From a candidate division GN15 bacterium (lineage in GTDB: Bacteria > Zixibacteria > MSB-5A5 > GN15 > FEB-12), in NCBI GenBank assembly GCA_014729205.1, contig WJKG01000278.1, forward strand, positions 1-9,844: a stretch of 9,844 bases of DNA, read 5' to 3'. Made by a program: the position numbers and the translations under genes. The first letter of the stretch is position 1. Each line of letters starts with the position of its first letter. The notes below the pieces were generated by a model that saw nothing but the letters and a program-made list of their open reading frames with translations, ran no database searches and was not told where the DNA came from. Shown here piece by piece: positions 1 to 7,393 of this stretch.

Positions 1-428
1 ATATAGAGCTGCATCCGGTGCAGCAAGACTTCGCGAATCAACAATGCCATACCGTCGGGATTATTAATGTCAAGATTGCTGACATCAGAATAGAGCTTCA
101 CCGGTGGCAGTTCCATGAGCACCGGAACAACCACATAGCCGGTTGGCGCAACATGATACAGGTGCCCCACGAGGGTGTCATTGTGGTAGATTGGCTCCAT
201 GTCAGATACTTGTGCATCGGTGACCTCGGCCCACTCACCCAATGAGGCCGTCTGGGCCGCGATCCAGTTGACAGCGACATTGTCCATTTGCTGCTTGTTA
301 GCCAGCTCTGCGACCGCTGGCCCGGACAGGGCAAAGACTAACAGACTGATAAGAAGGGCCATACGAGCAGCGCTTTTGGATGATAACGGTGTTAGGGAAC
401 TACCTCCTTGGTGCATCTGGGCAATCAT
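1..428 (-). CDS. Secreted C10-family (streptopain-like) peptidase, N-terminal part only (runs off left edge)
   Basis: The visible 142 codons hold a signal peptide and a C10 propeptide; the catalytic domain lies beyond the window. The ATG at 428 is chosen because GGAG (439-436) sits 7 bases upstream. A later ATG at 362 would drop the positive charges (K18, R22) and has no ribosome site. The export signal has an unusually long n-region (about 22 residues), then a hydrophobic stretch ending in GPAVA, with likely cleavage after A40. Residues 48-142 match the propeptide of the complete C10 gene downstream of 2874: both have a VxxNW or CQNW start, then GYVVVPVLMELPPVKLYS here against GHVLVPLLKELSPVKSYS there. 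In this family the propeptide blocks the active site until it is cut off after export. The two genes lie in tandem on one strand, 298 bases apart, and look like diverged duplicates. Whether the catalytic Cys and His survive cannot be seen. Confidence 0.8.
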   Translation of the reverse strand, partial: MIAQMHQGGSSLTPLSSKSAARMALLISLLVFALSGPAVAELANKQQMDNVAVNWIAAQTASLGEWAEVTDAQVSDMEPIYHNDTLVGHLYHVAPTGYVVVPVLMELPPVKLYSDVSNLDINNPDGMALLIREVLLHRMQLY

Positions 429-643
429 GCAAAATCTCCTTTAGTAACCAGCCATGGCGAAGGGTAGCGGTGCACTGACGATCTCGGAGGCGAATGAGAT
501 CTCAAACGCCGATCCGTCCGCAACGTGTTGTGAACCGACCTTTGGGCCGCAAATCGTTACACGTGAGGGGCTTGCAAACGGGCAGTGGAGTAATTCCGAT
601 TACGCAGTCGACACCTGTCGTCTACTTGATGTACATCCTACAC

Positions 644-672
644 AATATACGTGACAGACTGCAAATCGCCAA
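644..672 (-). promoter_or_regulatory. Candidate sigma70-type promoter for the partial C10 peptidase gene
   Basis: On the minus strand a -35 box TTGGCG (672-667) and a -10 box TATATT (649-644) are separated by exactly 17 bases. Transcription would start near 637, giving an untranslated leader of about 210 bases before the ATG at 428. The -10 box is the same as that proposed for the neighbouring C10 gene, and the -35 boxes share TTGG. The rest of the 429-726 gap holds no convincing gene and no clear terminator. Confidence 0.4.
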
Positions 673-726
673 AAAGAATGTTCGGAGATTTGGCTATTCA
701 TGGACCCAGCTTAGCCCTCTATCAGG

Positions 727-2874
727 CTACGGACAGGGCTGCAAGACGCCGGTTTCGCCGTTGAACAGGTATCCGACTAACTGGGTCAGATCAATGACAT
801 TAATCGTACCGTCGGCACCAATATCGGCTTCCAAAGCGCATGACAGTTCGTTCTGGCCGGCGAACAGGTAACTGACCAGACGCGTGAGGTCGGCGACATT
901 GACCTTCTCCTCCAGGTCACCGTCGACATTACCTCGAACGCCAATACAGCAGTCGCCTCCCGTACCGGCGGTAATCGTGGCGGCCTGGCAGCGGGCATTG
1001 AAGGTGGCAATTCGTCCGGACAGTTCTGGTTCATGACCGGTGTAGCCATCGAAAGAGAGTATCGTCTGGTCGCCATTCTGGGCCGAAGCCGGGATGGAAT
1101 AGTATAGTCTGAGAATCGGACCCGTGCCGGGCGAAAGGTCGGTATCCGGATTGGGGGCCGGATTCGACACGTACAGCGTATACTGGGTGCTGCTAAGCCA
1201 GTGCGAGTATCCGACAGAGCTGAACTCACTTGTCCTGCAACCAGCGGTGGACATCGAGTCAAGCGAGATGTCGGTCATCTCACCGGAGATCACGATAGGA
1301 ATTCTGATGGAACTGAGCGGAATCGTGTTTCGCACTTCAATAGTCACCTCAGCCATCCCCCCGGCCTGTCCGGTAGCTTGCTCGCCAAGAAGAGAGTCAG
1401 CGAGAACGATGATACAATCATCCCAGCTCCGAGAACGAGTTGTGTCGGGCGAGACAACCGTTGCCGAGACATCATAGTAGCCGGGCTGGGTGTAGACATG
1501 AGCTGGGTTTGGCACGTCGGCGGAACCACCATCACCAAACTGATAGGACCATGAAGGACTGGTGAGGTTCGATGAACCGGTGAAAGTGATCTCGAGCGGT
1601 TCAAAGCCTACTCGCTTATCGGGTTCAAAAGCTACTTGTTCGTCGGGGAACATGTTGATCATGGCGTAGTCCTCGAACCATTCGCAGCCGTCCCACGGAC
1701 AATAGAGTTCATCGACCGTGTACCACTTATTATGGCCGTCTTCCCAACCGTAATTCATGTGAATCTGTTTCAGTCCATCTGTTTCTTTCCAGCCGTCGCA
1801 GACAATCTCGTGACTGTAGATCGTGTATGGTACCGGTCGTCCCAGGTCTATCTGCCCCTTGAGCAGATCAAACCAGCCGTCATAGGTGTAATCGAATCGG
1901 TATGCCTCAGTAATCGATGAATCATACCAGAAGTGCCTGGGGTACATTGTCTCGGCGCGTCCGGGCCAGGCCCCCGAGCCGCATACACCGTAGTTCATGT
2001 CGAAGGCCACGCCGACCTCGTAACTCAGTTCAGCGGCTGCGGCACCCTCTTCGGGTGTACAGCCCAGGCCGCACTGGGTTGGCATGTCGGACCAGTCGTA
2101 GTGATCATCGAAGTATGCCGTCAAGTATCGACCGGCGGTACTGCCGCCACAGGACTGATCGCCGTCCCACCAATACGTGTAACTGCCGACACCGGACTTG
2201 GGCCACTGCCAGTAGTTCATTACCTGGGCAAAGGCGGTGGCCACACACCCCACCACCACCGTGCCACCATCGCCACCCGGACAGAGGTTGTTGAAGGGCG
2301 CTCCCTGATCCCACGCCGTGCTCATGAGCGGCCCAGCCTGGGCACGTTTGAGATTGCTCTCTTCCAGCGACCGGGCGAACTGGTCGGTATCTACCGCATA
2401 GCGATCCCACTGGGTCTGATGCTGACGGCCGAAGAGAGCCACGCCCGTGTCTGGCATACGACGATCGAGGCCGCCATAATATCGGGCGTATGCCTCCAGC
2501 CGTCGACCCAGTGTTTCACGCACCATAGCTGTATAGCCGAGCGTGTCTGTTGTCGAGAGATCGAGTCCACTGATAGTGCTGTATGACTTCACCGGTGACA
2601 ACTCCTTGAGCAACGGAACCAGAACATGACCGCGAGGATGAATCGAGAAGACCACGCCGACGTCCCGACCACGGTAGCGGAGCACCTGCCGCGAAAGAAC
2701 GGTGGGGTTGCGTGAGCCACTCCAGGTCCCCTCGCTGGCAACGATTCTCTGCAACCAGTTCTGGCAAACGAGTTCGGCTTCGTGTTCGCTGGGGATTTCG
2801 GCCAGAGACGATGAGCTGCCGAGCGCCAACAGAGCTAACACAGTGAGAGTAGAGAGCTTACGAGCGATATTCAT
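727..2874 (-). CDS. Secreted C10-family (streptopain-like) cysteine peptidase with PKD, cohesin-like and dockerin-like C-terminus
   Basis: The 715-residue product is predicted to be an exported protease that cuts proteins outside the cell. In order: signal peptide (1-25, cleaved after SSSLA); C10 propeptide (about 30-135, with GHVLVPLLKELSPVKSYS); catalytic domain (about 183-410); PKD domain (about 415-492, WSYQFGDG core); a beta-rich, cohesin-like module (about 495-635); and a dockerin-like pair of calcium loops (648-671 and 683-704). The nucleophile is C210 in VVGCVATAFAQVMNYW, the typical C10 motif. H355 (YSHEIVCDGW) is the general base, and N374 in HMNYGW the supporting Asn. The Cys-His distance, 145 residues, is close to streptopain's. 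Cysteines 642, 643, 679 and 714 flank the last module and could form disulfides. GAGG lies 6 bases before the ATG. The C10 assignment is firm; the cohesin-like label for 495-635 is tentative. Confidence 0.92.
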   Translation of the reverse strand: MNIARKLSTLTVLALLALGSSSSLAEIPSEHEAELVCQNWLQRIVASEGTWSGSRNPTVLSRQVLRYRGRDVGVVFSIHPRGHVLVPLLKELSPVKSYSTISGLDLSTTDTLGYTAMVRETLGRRLEAYARYYGGLDRRMPDTGVALFGRQHQTQWDRYAVDTDQFARSLEESNLKRAQAGPLMSTAWDQGAPFNNLCPGGDGGTVVVGCVATAFAQVMNYWQWPKSGVGSYTYWWDGDQSCGGSTAGRYLTAYFDDHYDWSDMPTQCGLGCTPEEGAAAAELSYEVGVAFDMNYGVCGSGAWPGRAETMYPRHFWYDSSITEAYRFDYTYDGWFDLLKGQIDLGRPVPYTIYSHEIVCDGWKETDGLKQIHMNYGWEDGHNKWYTVDELYCPWDGCEWFEDYAMINMFPDEQVAFEPDKRVGFEPLEITFTGSSNLTSPSWSYQFGDGGSADVPNPAHVYTQPGYYDVSATVVSPDTTRSRSWDDCIIVLADSLLGEQATGQAGGMAEVTIEVRNTIPLSSIRIPIVISGEMTDISLDSMSTAGCRTSEFSSVGYSHWLSSTQYTLYVSNPAPNPDTDLSPGTGPILRLYYSIPASAQNGDQTILSFDGYTGHEPELSGRIATFNARCQAATITAGTGGDCCIGVRGNVDGDLEEKVNVADLTRLVSYLFAGQNELSCALEADIGADGTINVIDLTQLVGYLFNGETGVLQPCP

Positions 2875-2919
2875 GGGATTCCTCGACTCAAGTAAGAACC
2901 GCTATTTGGGAATAGTTAC

Positions 2920-2945
2920 CCGGCAGCGCGGTGGCAAGCTGCCGG
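2920..2945. repeat. Perfect 8-bp inverted repeat in the leader of the C10 gene
   Basis: CCGGCAGC (2920-2927) and GCTGCCGG (2938-2945) are exact reverse complements around a 10-base spacer. The repeat lies between the proposed start of transcription (near 2953) and the ATG at 2874. It could form a GC-rich hairpin near the 5' end of the mRNA or serve as a protein-binding site. It is not followed by a T run, so it does not look like a terminator. Confidence 0.5.
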
Positions 2946-2959
2946 CCATGTCCGAACGC

Positions 2960-2988
2960 AATATAAGCGGCACCTTAACGTTTACCAA
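2960..2988 (-). promoter_or_regulatory. Candidate sigma70-type promoter for the complete C10 peptidase gene
   Basis: On the minus strand a -35 box TTGGTA (2988-2983) and a -10 box TATATT (2965-2960) are 17 bases apart. Transcription would start near 2953, leaving a leader of about 79 bases that contains the 2920-2945 inverted repeat. The box pair resembles that upstream of the second C10 gene (TTGGCG, 17 bases, TATATT). Confidence 0.45.
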
Positions 2989-3007
2989 GGAATTCTCCTG
3001 GCCCCAC

Positions 3008-3036
3008 TTGTCAGCGGCTTTTTACGGGGCTACATT
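3008..3036 (+). promoter_or_regulatory. Candidate sigma70-type promoter for the tldD-tldE operon
   Basis: TTGTCA (3008-3013, five of six consensus bases) and TACATT (3031-3036, four of six) are separated by exactly 17 bases. The start would fall near 3043, giving a leader of about 46 bases before the ATG at 3089. It points away from the C10 promoter at 2960-2988, and the two -35 boxes are 19 bases apart. Confidence 0.45.
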
Positions 3037-3088
3037 GTTCGTTACTGACTTGGGATTGGTTGTCTAGTACCCAAACGAGGGATACCAT

Positions 3089-4531
3089 ATGAAAGAACGA
3101 TTACAGGAATGTATTGATGGCCTGCAGGCCAAGGGGATCGACTACGCCGACGCTCGGCTTGTAAGCCGCGAAAACGAGGCAATCCGGATGAGCAGCGGCA
3201 AGGTCGATCAACTGGGGCGGTATCTCGATGTCGGTGTCGGCATTCGAGTGCTGTACCAGGGCTGCTGGGGTTTCGCCGGGACAGCCGGCACATCCAAGGC
3301 CGAGATCACCAAGACCGCCAATCGGGCTTTGAAGATCGCCAAGGCCTCGGCCTTGACCAAACGGGAACCGGTACGGCTGGCGCCACAGGAAGCATTTACC
3401 GACCATTACAGCTCTCCCTGTCGGATCGACCCGTTCGAGGTTCCCTTCGACGAGAAGCTGGACTTGATAGACGCCGTTACCCGGGAACTGATGAAGTCCA
3501 AGAAGATCAAGACAGCCGAAGTCTTTCTCAGGTTCTTCAAAACCAACAAGCTGTTTGTTTCAAGCGAGGGCGCGCAAATCGAACAGGACATCATCGAGTC
3601 CGGCGGTGGATACCATGCAATCGCTGTCGACGGCAGCGAGGCCCAGAAGCGGTCATATCCCAACTCACACGGTGGAGACTATGCCACTCGTGGCTGGGAG
3701 TTCGTGAAGGGGATGGGGCTGGTCGAAAACGCTGAGCGCGTTCGCGAGGAAGCCCTGCAGTTGCTGAAAGCGAAACCGTGCCCGGACACGCATGCCGACA
3801 TCATCCTGCATGGTGCCATGATGGCCCTGCAGATCCACGAGTCGTGCGGGCACCCGATTGAGCTCGATCGGGTACTCGGTACCGAGATCTCTCTGGCCGG
3901 TGGCTCCTTTCTTTCGCTTGACAAGATGAACAGCCTCCAGTATGGCTCGAAGCATGTTAACATTAATGCCGATGCGACGGTCGAGGGTGGCCTGGGCTCA
4001 TTCGGCTACGATGATGAAGGTGTCAAGGCTCAACGCGCACCGATTGTCAAAGACGGCAGGTTTGTCGGCTATCTGACGAGCCGCGAGACCGCCCCGGTCA
4101 TCAATCAGCAGTCAAATGGTACAATGCGGGCCGACGGGTGGAATCGCATTCCGCTGATCCGGATGACCAACGTGAACCTGGAACCAGGGTCGTGGGACCT
4201 CGATGACCTGATCGCCGATACCGAGGACGGCATTCTGTTTGATTTGAATAAGAGTTGGTCGATCGATGATAAGCGACTGAACTTCCAGTTCGGATGCGAG
4301 TGCGCCTGGCAGATCAAGGACGGCAAGCGGGGCCAAATGTACAAGAACCCCGTGTACACGGGGATCACTCCAGAGTTCTGGAACTCGTGTGATGCCATCT
4401 GCAGCCGGGATCACTGGCGTGTGTGGGCGATCCCGAACTGCGGCAAGGGGGAACCAATGCAGGTAGCGCGGGTCGGCCACGGAGCCGCTCCCAGCAGGTT
4501 TAGAAACGTCAAGGTGGGGGTGAGCAAATGA
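3089..4531 (+). CDS. tldD: TldD-type zinc metalloprotease subunit
   Basis: This 480-residue protein is close in length to E. coli TldD (about 480) and is the catalytic half of the TldD/TldE heterodimer. That cytoplasmic protease takes unfolded peptides into a closed chamber and cuts them; in E. coli it trims microcin B17 precursor and degrades the antitoxin CcdA. The zinc site is visible: H250-E251-S-C-G-H255 (an HExxxH motif), followed by PIELDRVLGTE, and a probable third ligand C451 in IPNCGKGEP near the C-terminus. The N-terminal domain (about 1-230) carries the usual DARLVSRENEAIRMSSGKVD start. There is no signal peptide. GAGGG (3077-3081) lies 7 bases before the ATG. The gene overlaps its partner tldE by four bases, as expected for subunits made in equal amounts. 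The physiological substrate here is unknown, and no RiPP precursor or toxin-antitoxin pair is visible nearby. Confidence 0.95.
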   Translation: MKERLQECIDGLQAKGIDYADARLVSRENEAIRMSSGKVDQLGRYLDVGVGIRVLYQGCWGFAGTAGTSKAEITKTANRALKIAKASALTKREPVRLAPQEAFTDHYSSPCRIDPFEVPFDEKLDLIDAVTRELMKSKKIKTAEVFLRFFKTNKLFVSSEGAQIEQDIIESGGGYHAIAVDGSEAQKRSYPNSHGGDYATRGWEFVKGMGLVENAERVREEALQLLKAKPCPDTHADIILHGAMMALQIHESCGHPIELDRVLGTEISLAGGSFLSLDKMNSLQYGSKHVNINADATVEGGLGSFGYDDEGVKAQRAPIVKDGRFVGYLTSRETAPVINQQSNGTMRADGWNRIPLIRMTNVNLEPGSWDLDDLIADTEDGILFDLNKSWSIDDKRLNFQFGCECAWQIKDGKRGQMYKNPVYTGITPEFWNSCDAICSRDHWRVWAIPNCGKGEPMQVARVGHGAAPSRFRNVKVGVSK

Positions 4532-5880
4532 TTGGTCGAGAGAAATTACTGGACAGCCTTAAGGGTGTGCTGGAGAAATCGCCGGCGGACCAGACCGAGG
4601 TTTCATGCATTGCTGAAGACTCCGGCCTGACGCGATATGCGAACTCGGCCATTCACCAGAATGTGGCCGAGAAGAACCAGCGGGTCTTCATCCGCTGCGC
4701 TGTCGACGGCAGGATCGGCGTGGCCATCACCAATTCGCTCAACAAGAAAGAACTGTTACAGACAGCCCGCAATGCCTATGACATCGCCCAGATGCGTCCG
4801 GAGAACCCCGACTGGCCGGGGTTGCCGAAACCGGCCAGGTACAAAGAGATCGACAATTTCGACGAGGCCACGGCGAACCTCTCCCCCATGCAACGTGCTC
4901 GCGCGGTCAAGAACATGATCAAGATCACTGACCGTATGAACCAGGGAGCGGCTGGGGCACTGGCGACAACGCTGGCCGAGACAGCTGTTATCAACAGCAA
5001 CGGAGTCGAGGCTTACCACGCGGGGACATCGGCCTCGGTCAACTTCATCGCCATGTCCGACGATTCCTCTGGCTATGGTGCCGGACTGTCGCCGGCATTC
5101 GCGGGCCTGGACACGCGCACCATCGCACAGGTGGCTGCGGAGAAGTGTCGACGATCGGTCAATCCACGGAGCATCGAGCCCGGAGAATACGAGGTCATAC
5201 TCGAGCCGGTAGCAGTAGCTACGCTGTTGGAATGGCTTAACATGGTTGGTTTTCGCAACAAGCCTGTGTTGCAGAACATGTCGTTCTTGTCCGGGAAAAT
5301 CGGCAAGAAGATAACCTCCGATTGGATCACCTGGTATGACAACGCGTTCGAATCCGGCGCGGTGGGTCTGCCGTTTGACTTCGAGGGTGTACCGCGCAAG
5401 AAGGTGACTTATGTCGACAAGGGCATCGCCAATGATACGGTCTGGGACCGCACCTCAGCGATCAAGGAGGGCCACAAACCAACGGGGCATTCGTTCACGG
5501 CGGATCAGATGGGTGAGGGCGGCATTGGACTTAATACCTGCATGAAGGCAGGCAAATCCAAACGCAGCGAACTGCTGACCGGTGTCAAGAAGGGCATCCT
5601 GGTAACTCGCTTTCACTACATCAATGGCTTCATCGATCAACCCAACGGCGTTCTGACCGGGATGACTCGCGATGGCACGTTCCTGATCGAGAATGGCGAG
5701 ATCGTGGGTGGTATCAAGAACCTCCGCTTCACCGATGCCATGCCACGCGCTTTCGGGACGGTGGAGGCTATCTCGAAGGAGCGAGAGTTGGTGAAGTCGT
5801 GGTGGAGTGCGGTGGGGTGTATCACGGCCCCGGCCGTACACCTGAAGTCATTCAAATTCTCCGGCAAGACGGAGTTCTAA
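4528..5880 (+). CDS. tldE: TldE/PmbA-type subunit of the TldD/TldE protease
   Basis: The 450-residue product is the partner of TldD and is expected to lack metal. Where TldD has its HExxxH zinc motif, this protein reads EPVAVATLLEWLNMVGF (226-242), so the catalytic residues are absent, as is normal for PmbA/TldE. Other family blocks are LPFDFEGVPRKKVTYVDKG (281-299) and the C-terminal part with NGVLTGMTRDGTFLIENGEI (373-392). In the known heterodimer the non-catalytic subunit completes the substrate chamber. Its ATG overlaps the tldD stop in ATGA, and a G-rich stretch (GGTGGGGG, 4513-4520) just upstream acts as ribosome site, which indicates translational coupling. It is the last gene of the operon and is followed 28 bases later by a strong hairpin. 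The alternative symbol is pmbA. Confidence 0.94.
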   Translation: MIGREKLLDSLKGVLEKSPADQTEVSCIAEDSGLTRYANSAIHQNVAEKNQRVFIRCAVDGRIGVAITNSLNKKELLQTARNAYDIAQMRPENPDWPGLPKPARYKEIDNFDEATANLSPMQRARAVKNMIKITDRMNQGAAGALATTLAETAVINSNGVEAYHAGTSASVNFIAMSDDSSGYGAGLSPAFAGLDTRTIAQVAAEKCRRSVNPRSIEPGEYEVILEPVAVATLLEWLNMVGFRNKPVLQNMSFLSGKIGKKITSDWITWYDNAFESGAVGLPFDFEGVPRKKVTYVDKGIANDTVWDRTSAIKEGHKPTGHSFTADQMGEGGIGLNTCMKAGKSKRSELLTGVKKGILVTRFHYINGFIDQPNGVLTGMTRDGTFLIENGEIVGGIKNLRFTDAMPRAFGTVEAISKERELVKSWWSAVGCITAPAVHLKSFKFSGKTEF

Positions 5881-5908
5881 GCCCTCACCGTTGATAGATA
5901 CGACGATA

Positions 5909-5940
5909 GCGGCTCCGCTGAAGTGCGGGGCCGCCTCTTT
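5909..5940 (+). terminator. GC-rich hairpin between convergent operons, likely terminator
   Basis: GCGGCTCCGC (5909-5918) pairs with GCGGGGCCGC (5925-5934) over 10 base pairs including one G-T pair, with a 6-base loop and a short pyrimidine tail CTCTTT on the plus side. It begins 28 bases after the tldE stop. It is also 31 bases past the stop of the opposing gene that ends at 5966, so it may serve both directions. The T tract is weak, particularly on the minus strand. Confidence 0.65.
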
Positions 5941-5965
5941 CATAAGCACCAACGAACTTGTTGAT

Positions 5966-7372
5966 CTAATGCGGCGAGAAGGCGTGAACCAGATTGAATG
6001 CACCCGGTCTGACCGGGACGTCACTATAGTGCGAGACACCTGCTACACCGCCCTCGGCAGTGAGATAGCGTATGGTGATGTTGTAAGTTCCCGGCTCCAG
6101 CTCGAAGTCACCTACATACACCCGTCCCGGCAGATATTGAGCACTGCGAATGTCAGCGTTTTCGGTGAGTTCGACAGTGAAGTCGATCGCCGCCTTCTGC
6201 AACCACCCGGCCAGGCCTCCCTCGTCGACCTTGTCTTTGCGATTATTGGCCACAATGGCCTTGGTCAACGCTCGCACGACGGATTTGAAGATGATCATCG
6301 TCCGCTTGGCCTTGAAGACTTCCTGCGCAACGAGATTCACATCCTCCATGAGCTGCAAATTGCCGATGCGCTCGCCATTGACCGTCACTTCGATGCGATC
6401 TATGGCCGAGGGACGCGGTTGCATACGAGGCAGTGAGAACTTGAAGTAAAAGTCATCAGAAATCCTCGCGGCAAACGGCCCGAACAGGTTGACCTCGTTC
6501 CCCCGGGTATCGGTCCCGACCACCCACACCAGGTCCAATTCTGAGTCTGTCTTCAAACGGACAGTCATGGCCTCTTTCGTGGGGCCAAGCCCGGCCATAC
6601 CCACAACACTGAGAATGGCACCGTCGTCCGCCCGGTACTGCACCTCGGGCGGTGGGAAACTGTAGATGTGTGACTGCGTGCGAAAGGCATCGAGCATAGC
6701 CTCATGGTCGATACGCGCATCGTCGTAGAGGCCCTCAGCAGCGTACATGTGCATGCTCAGCCATCGGGCGAACGCATCGTTGTGGAATCGCACCTCCTCG
6801 AGATCCATATCCAGCGAGATGCTGTTCTCTTTTCGCTCACGCGTCGAGCGCTGCATCCTCTGAAAGGCATCGCCGTACTTGTTCTCGAGCTGATCGAGCT
6901 TGAGATTGGCACGTCGCACCTCCACAAAGGCAGCATCGAATTGACTCAGGCTGATGTAGTTGATGGCCTTGATCAGGTTGGTGTAGAGGATCTCGTAGTC
7001 CTCACCGGCGTACTCGAGCACATTGTCGTTAAGCGCCATAGAGGCAATGGCGCGCGACACGCTCTTGGTGAAGAGCTCCTCTGCGGCCGCATCCGCGAGC
7101 TCGAGTTTCTCATTGGAAGCTTCGTAGTTCTGGGCGTAATGATTCAGAAAACCGGCATCGAGAAAGTACAGAAGGCGGTCTTTTTCGCCGTACTTCCCCG
7201 ATTCACGCGCTCCTTCCAGGAGCGTGACAGCGGTGTCAAAATCGTGCTGGACGACCTGCGTCGTGATAGGCTCATAGAAGCCACGACGCGTGGCCAGGGA
7301 GCCGCACGCAATCGCCATGAGGGCTACGAGGGCCAGAGCCAGCCCTCGTCGCCACCGGAGTCCCGGGAACAT
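5966..7372 (-). CDS. COG3014-like lipoprotein, partner gene of lpoB
   Basis: This is a 468-residue predicted lipoprotein of unknown molecular function. After a basic start (RWRR) and hydrophobic run (LALALVALMAIA) the likely lipidated residue is C23; Ala at -3 makes the lipobox slightly atypical. Residues about 35-235 are rich in helix and resemble tetratricopeptide-like repeats (for example LLYFLDAGFLNHYAQNYEAS). The rest is a beta-rich region, a basic helix (FKAKRTMIIFKSVVRALTKAI, split around 353-373) and a C-terminal segment with PGRVYVGDFELEPGTY. These blocks resemble the uncharacterised family COG3014, which commonly sits beside lpoB. Here it lies 21 bases after the lpoB stop on the same strand, implying one operon. 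The ATG at 7372 is preferred: AAGGG (7384-7380) lies 7 bases away, whereas the in-frame TTG at 7375 is only 4 bases from it. A peptidoglycan role is inferred from context alone. Confidence 0.7.
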   Translation of the reverse strand: MFPGLRWRRGLALALVALMAIACGSLATRRGFYEPITTQVVQHDFDTAVTLLEGARESGKYGEKDRLLYFLDAGFLNHYAQNYEASNEKLELADAAAEELFTKSVSRAIASMALNDNVLEYAGEDYEILYTNLIKAINYISLSQFDAAFVEVRRANLKLDQLENKYGDAFQRMQRSTRERKENSISLDMDLEEVRFHNDAFARWLSMHMYAAEGLYDDARIDHEAMLDAFRTQSHIYSFPPPEVQYRADDGAILSVVGMAGLGPTKEAMTVRLKTDSELDLVWVVGTDTRGNEVNLFGPFAARISDDFYFKFSLPRMQPRPSAIDRIEVTVNGERIGNLQLMEDVNLVAQEVFKAKRTMIIFKSVVRALTKAIVANNRKDKVDEGGLAGWLQKAAIDFTVELTENADIRSAQYLPGRVYVGDFELEPGTYNITIRYLTAEGGVAGVSHYSDVPVRPGAFNLVHAFSPH

Positions 7373-7393
7373 CAATCTACCCTTGCAAGGCGA

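Noticed and set aside
454..654. Plus-strand 66-codon open frame in the gap between the two C10 genes
   Set aside because: No ribosome-binding site precedes it, the sequence resembles nothing I know, and it covers the predicted minus-strand promoter and leader. Considered as a RiPP-like precursor and dropped.
668..694. Inverted repeat GCCAAA / TTTGGC overlapping the proposed -35 box of the partial C10 gene
   Set aside because: Only 6 bp with a 15-base loop. It is too weak to call an operator or terminator and is unlike the repeat in the other C10 leader.
712..729. Short stem TAGCC / GGCTA overlapping the stop of the complete C10 gene
   Set aside because: Five base pairs with no T run following; not a convincing terminator.
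1933..2586. Plus-strand open frame of 217 codons opposite the C10 catalytic domain
   Set aside because: It lies wholly antisense to a clear C10 peptidase and has no family features.
2909..2937. Alternative C10 promoter TTGCCA - 17 bases - TATTCC
   Set aside because: The -10 box matches only three of six bases; TTGGTA - 17 bases - TATATT at 2960-2988 is better and resembles the paralogue's promoter.
7373..7375. TTG start for the COG3014-like lipoprotein
   Set aside because: The adjacent ATG at 7372 has the better 7-base spacing from AAGGG and gives the same signal peptide.
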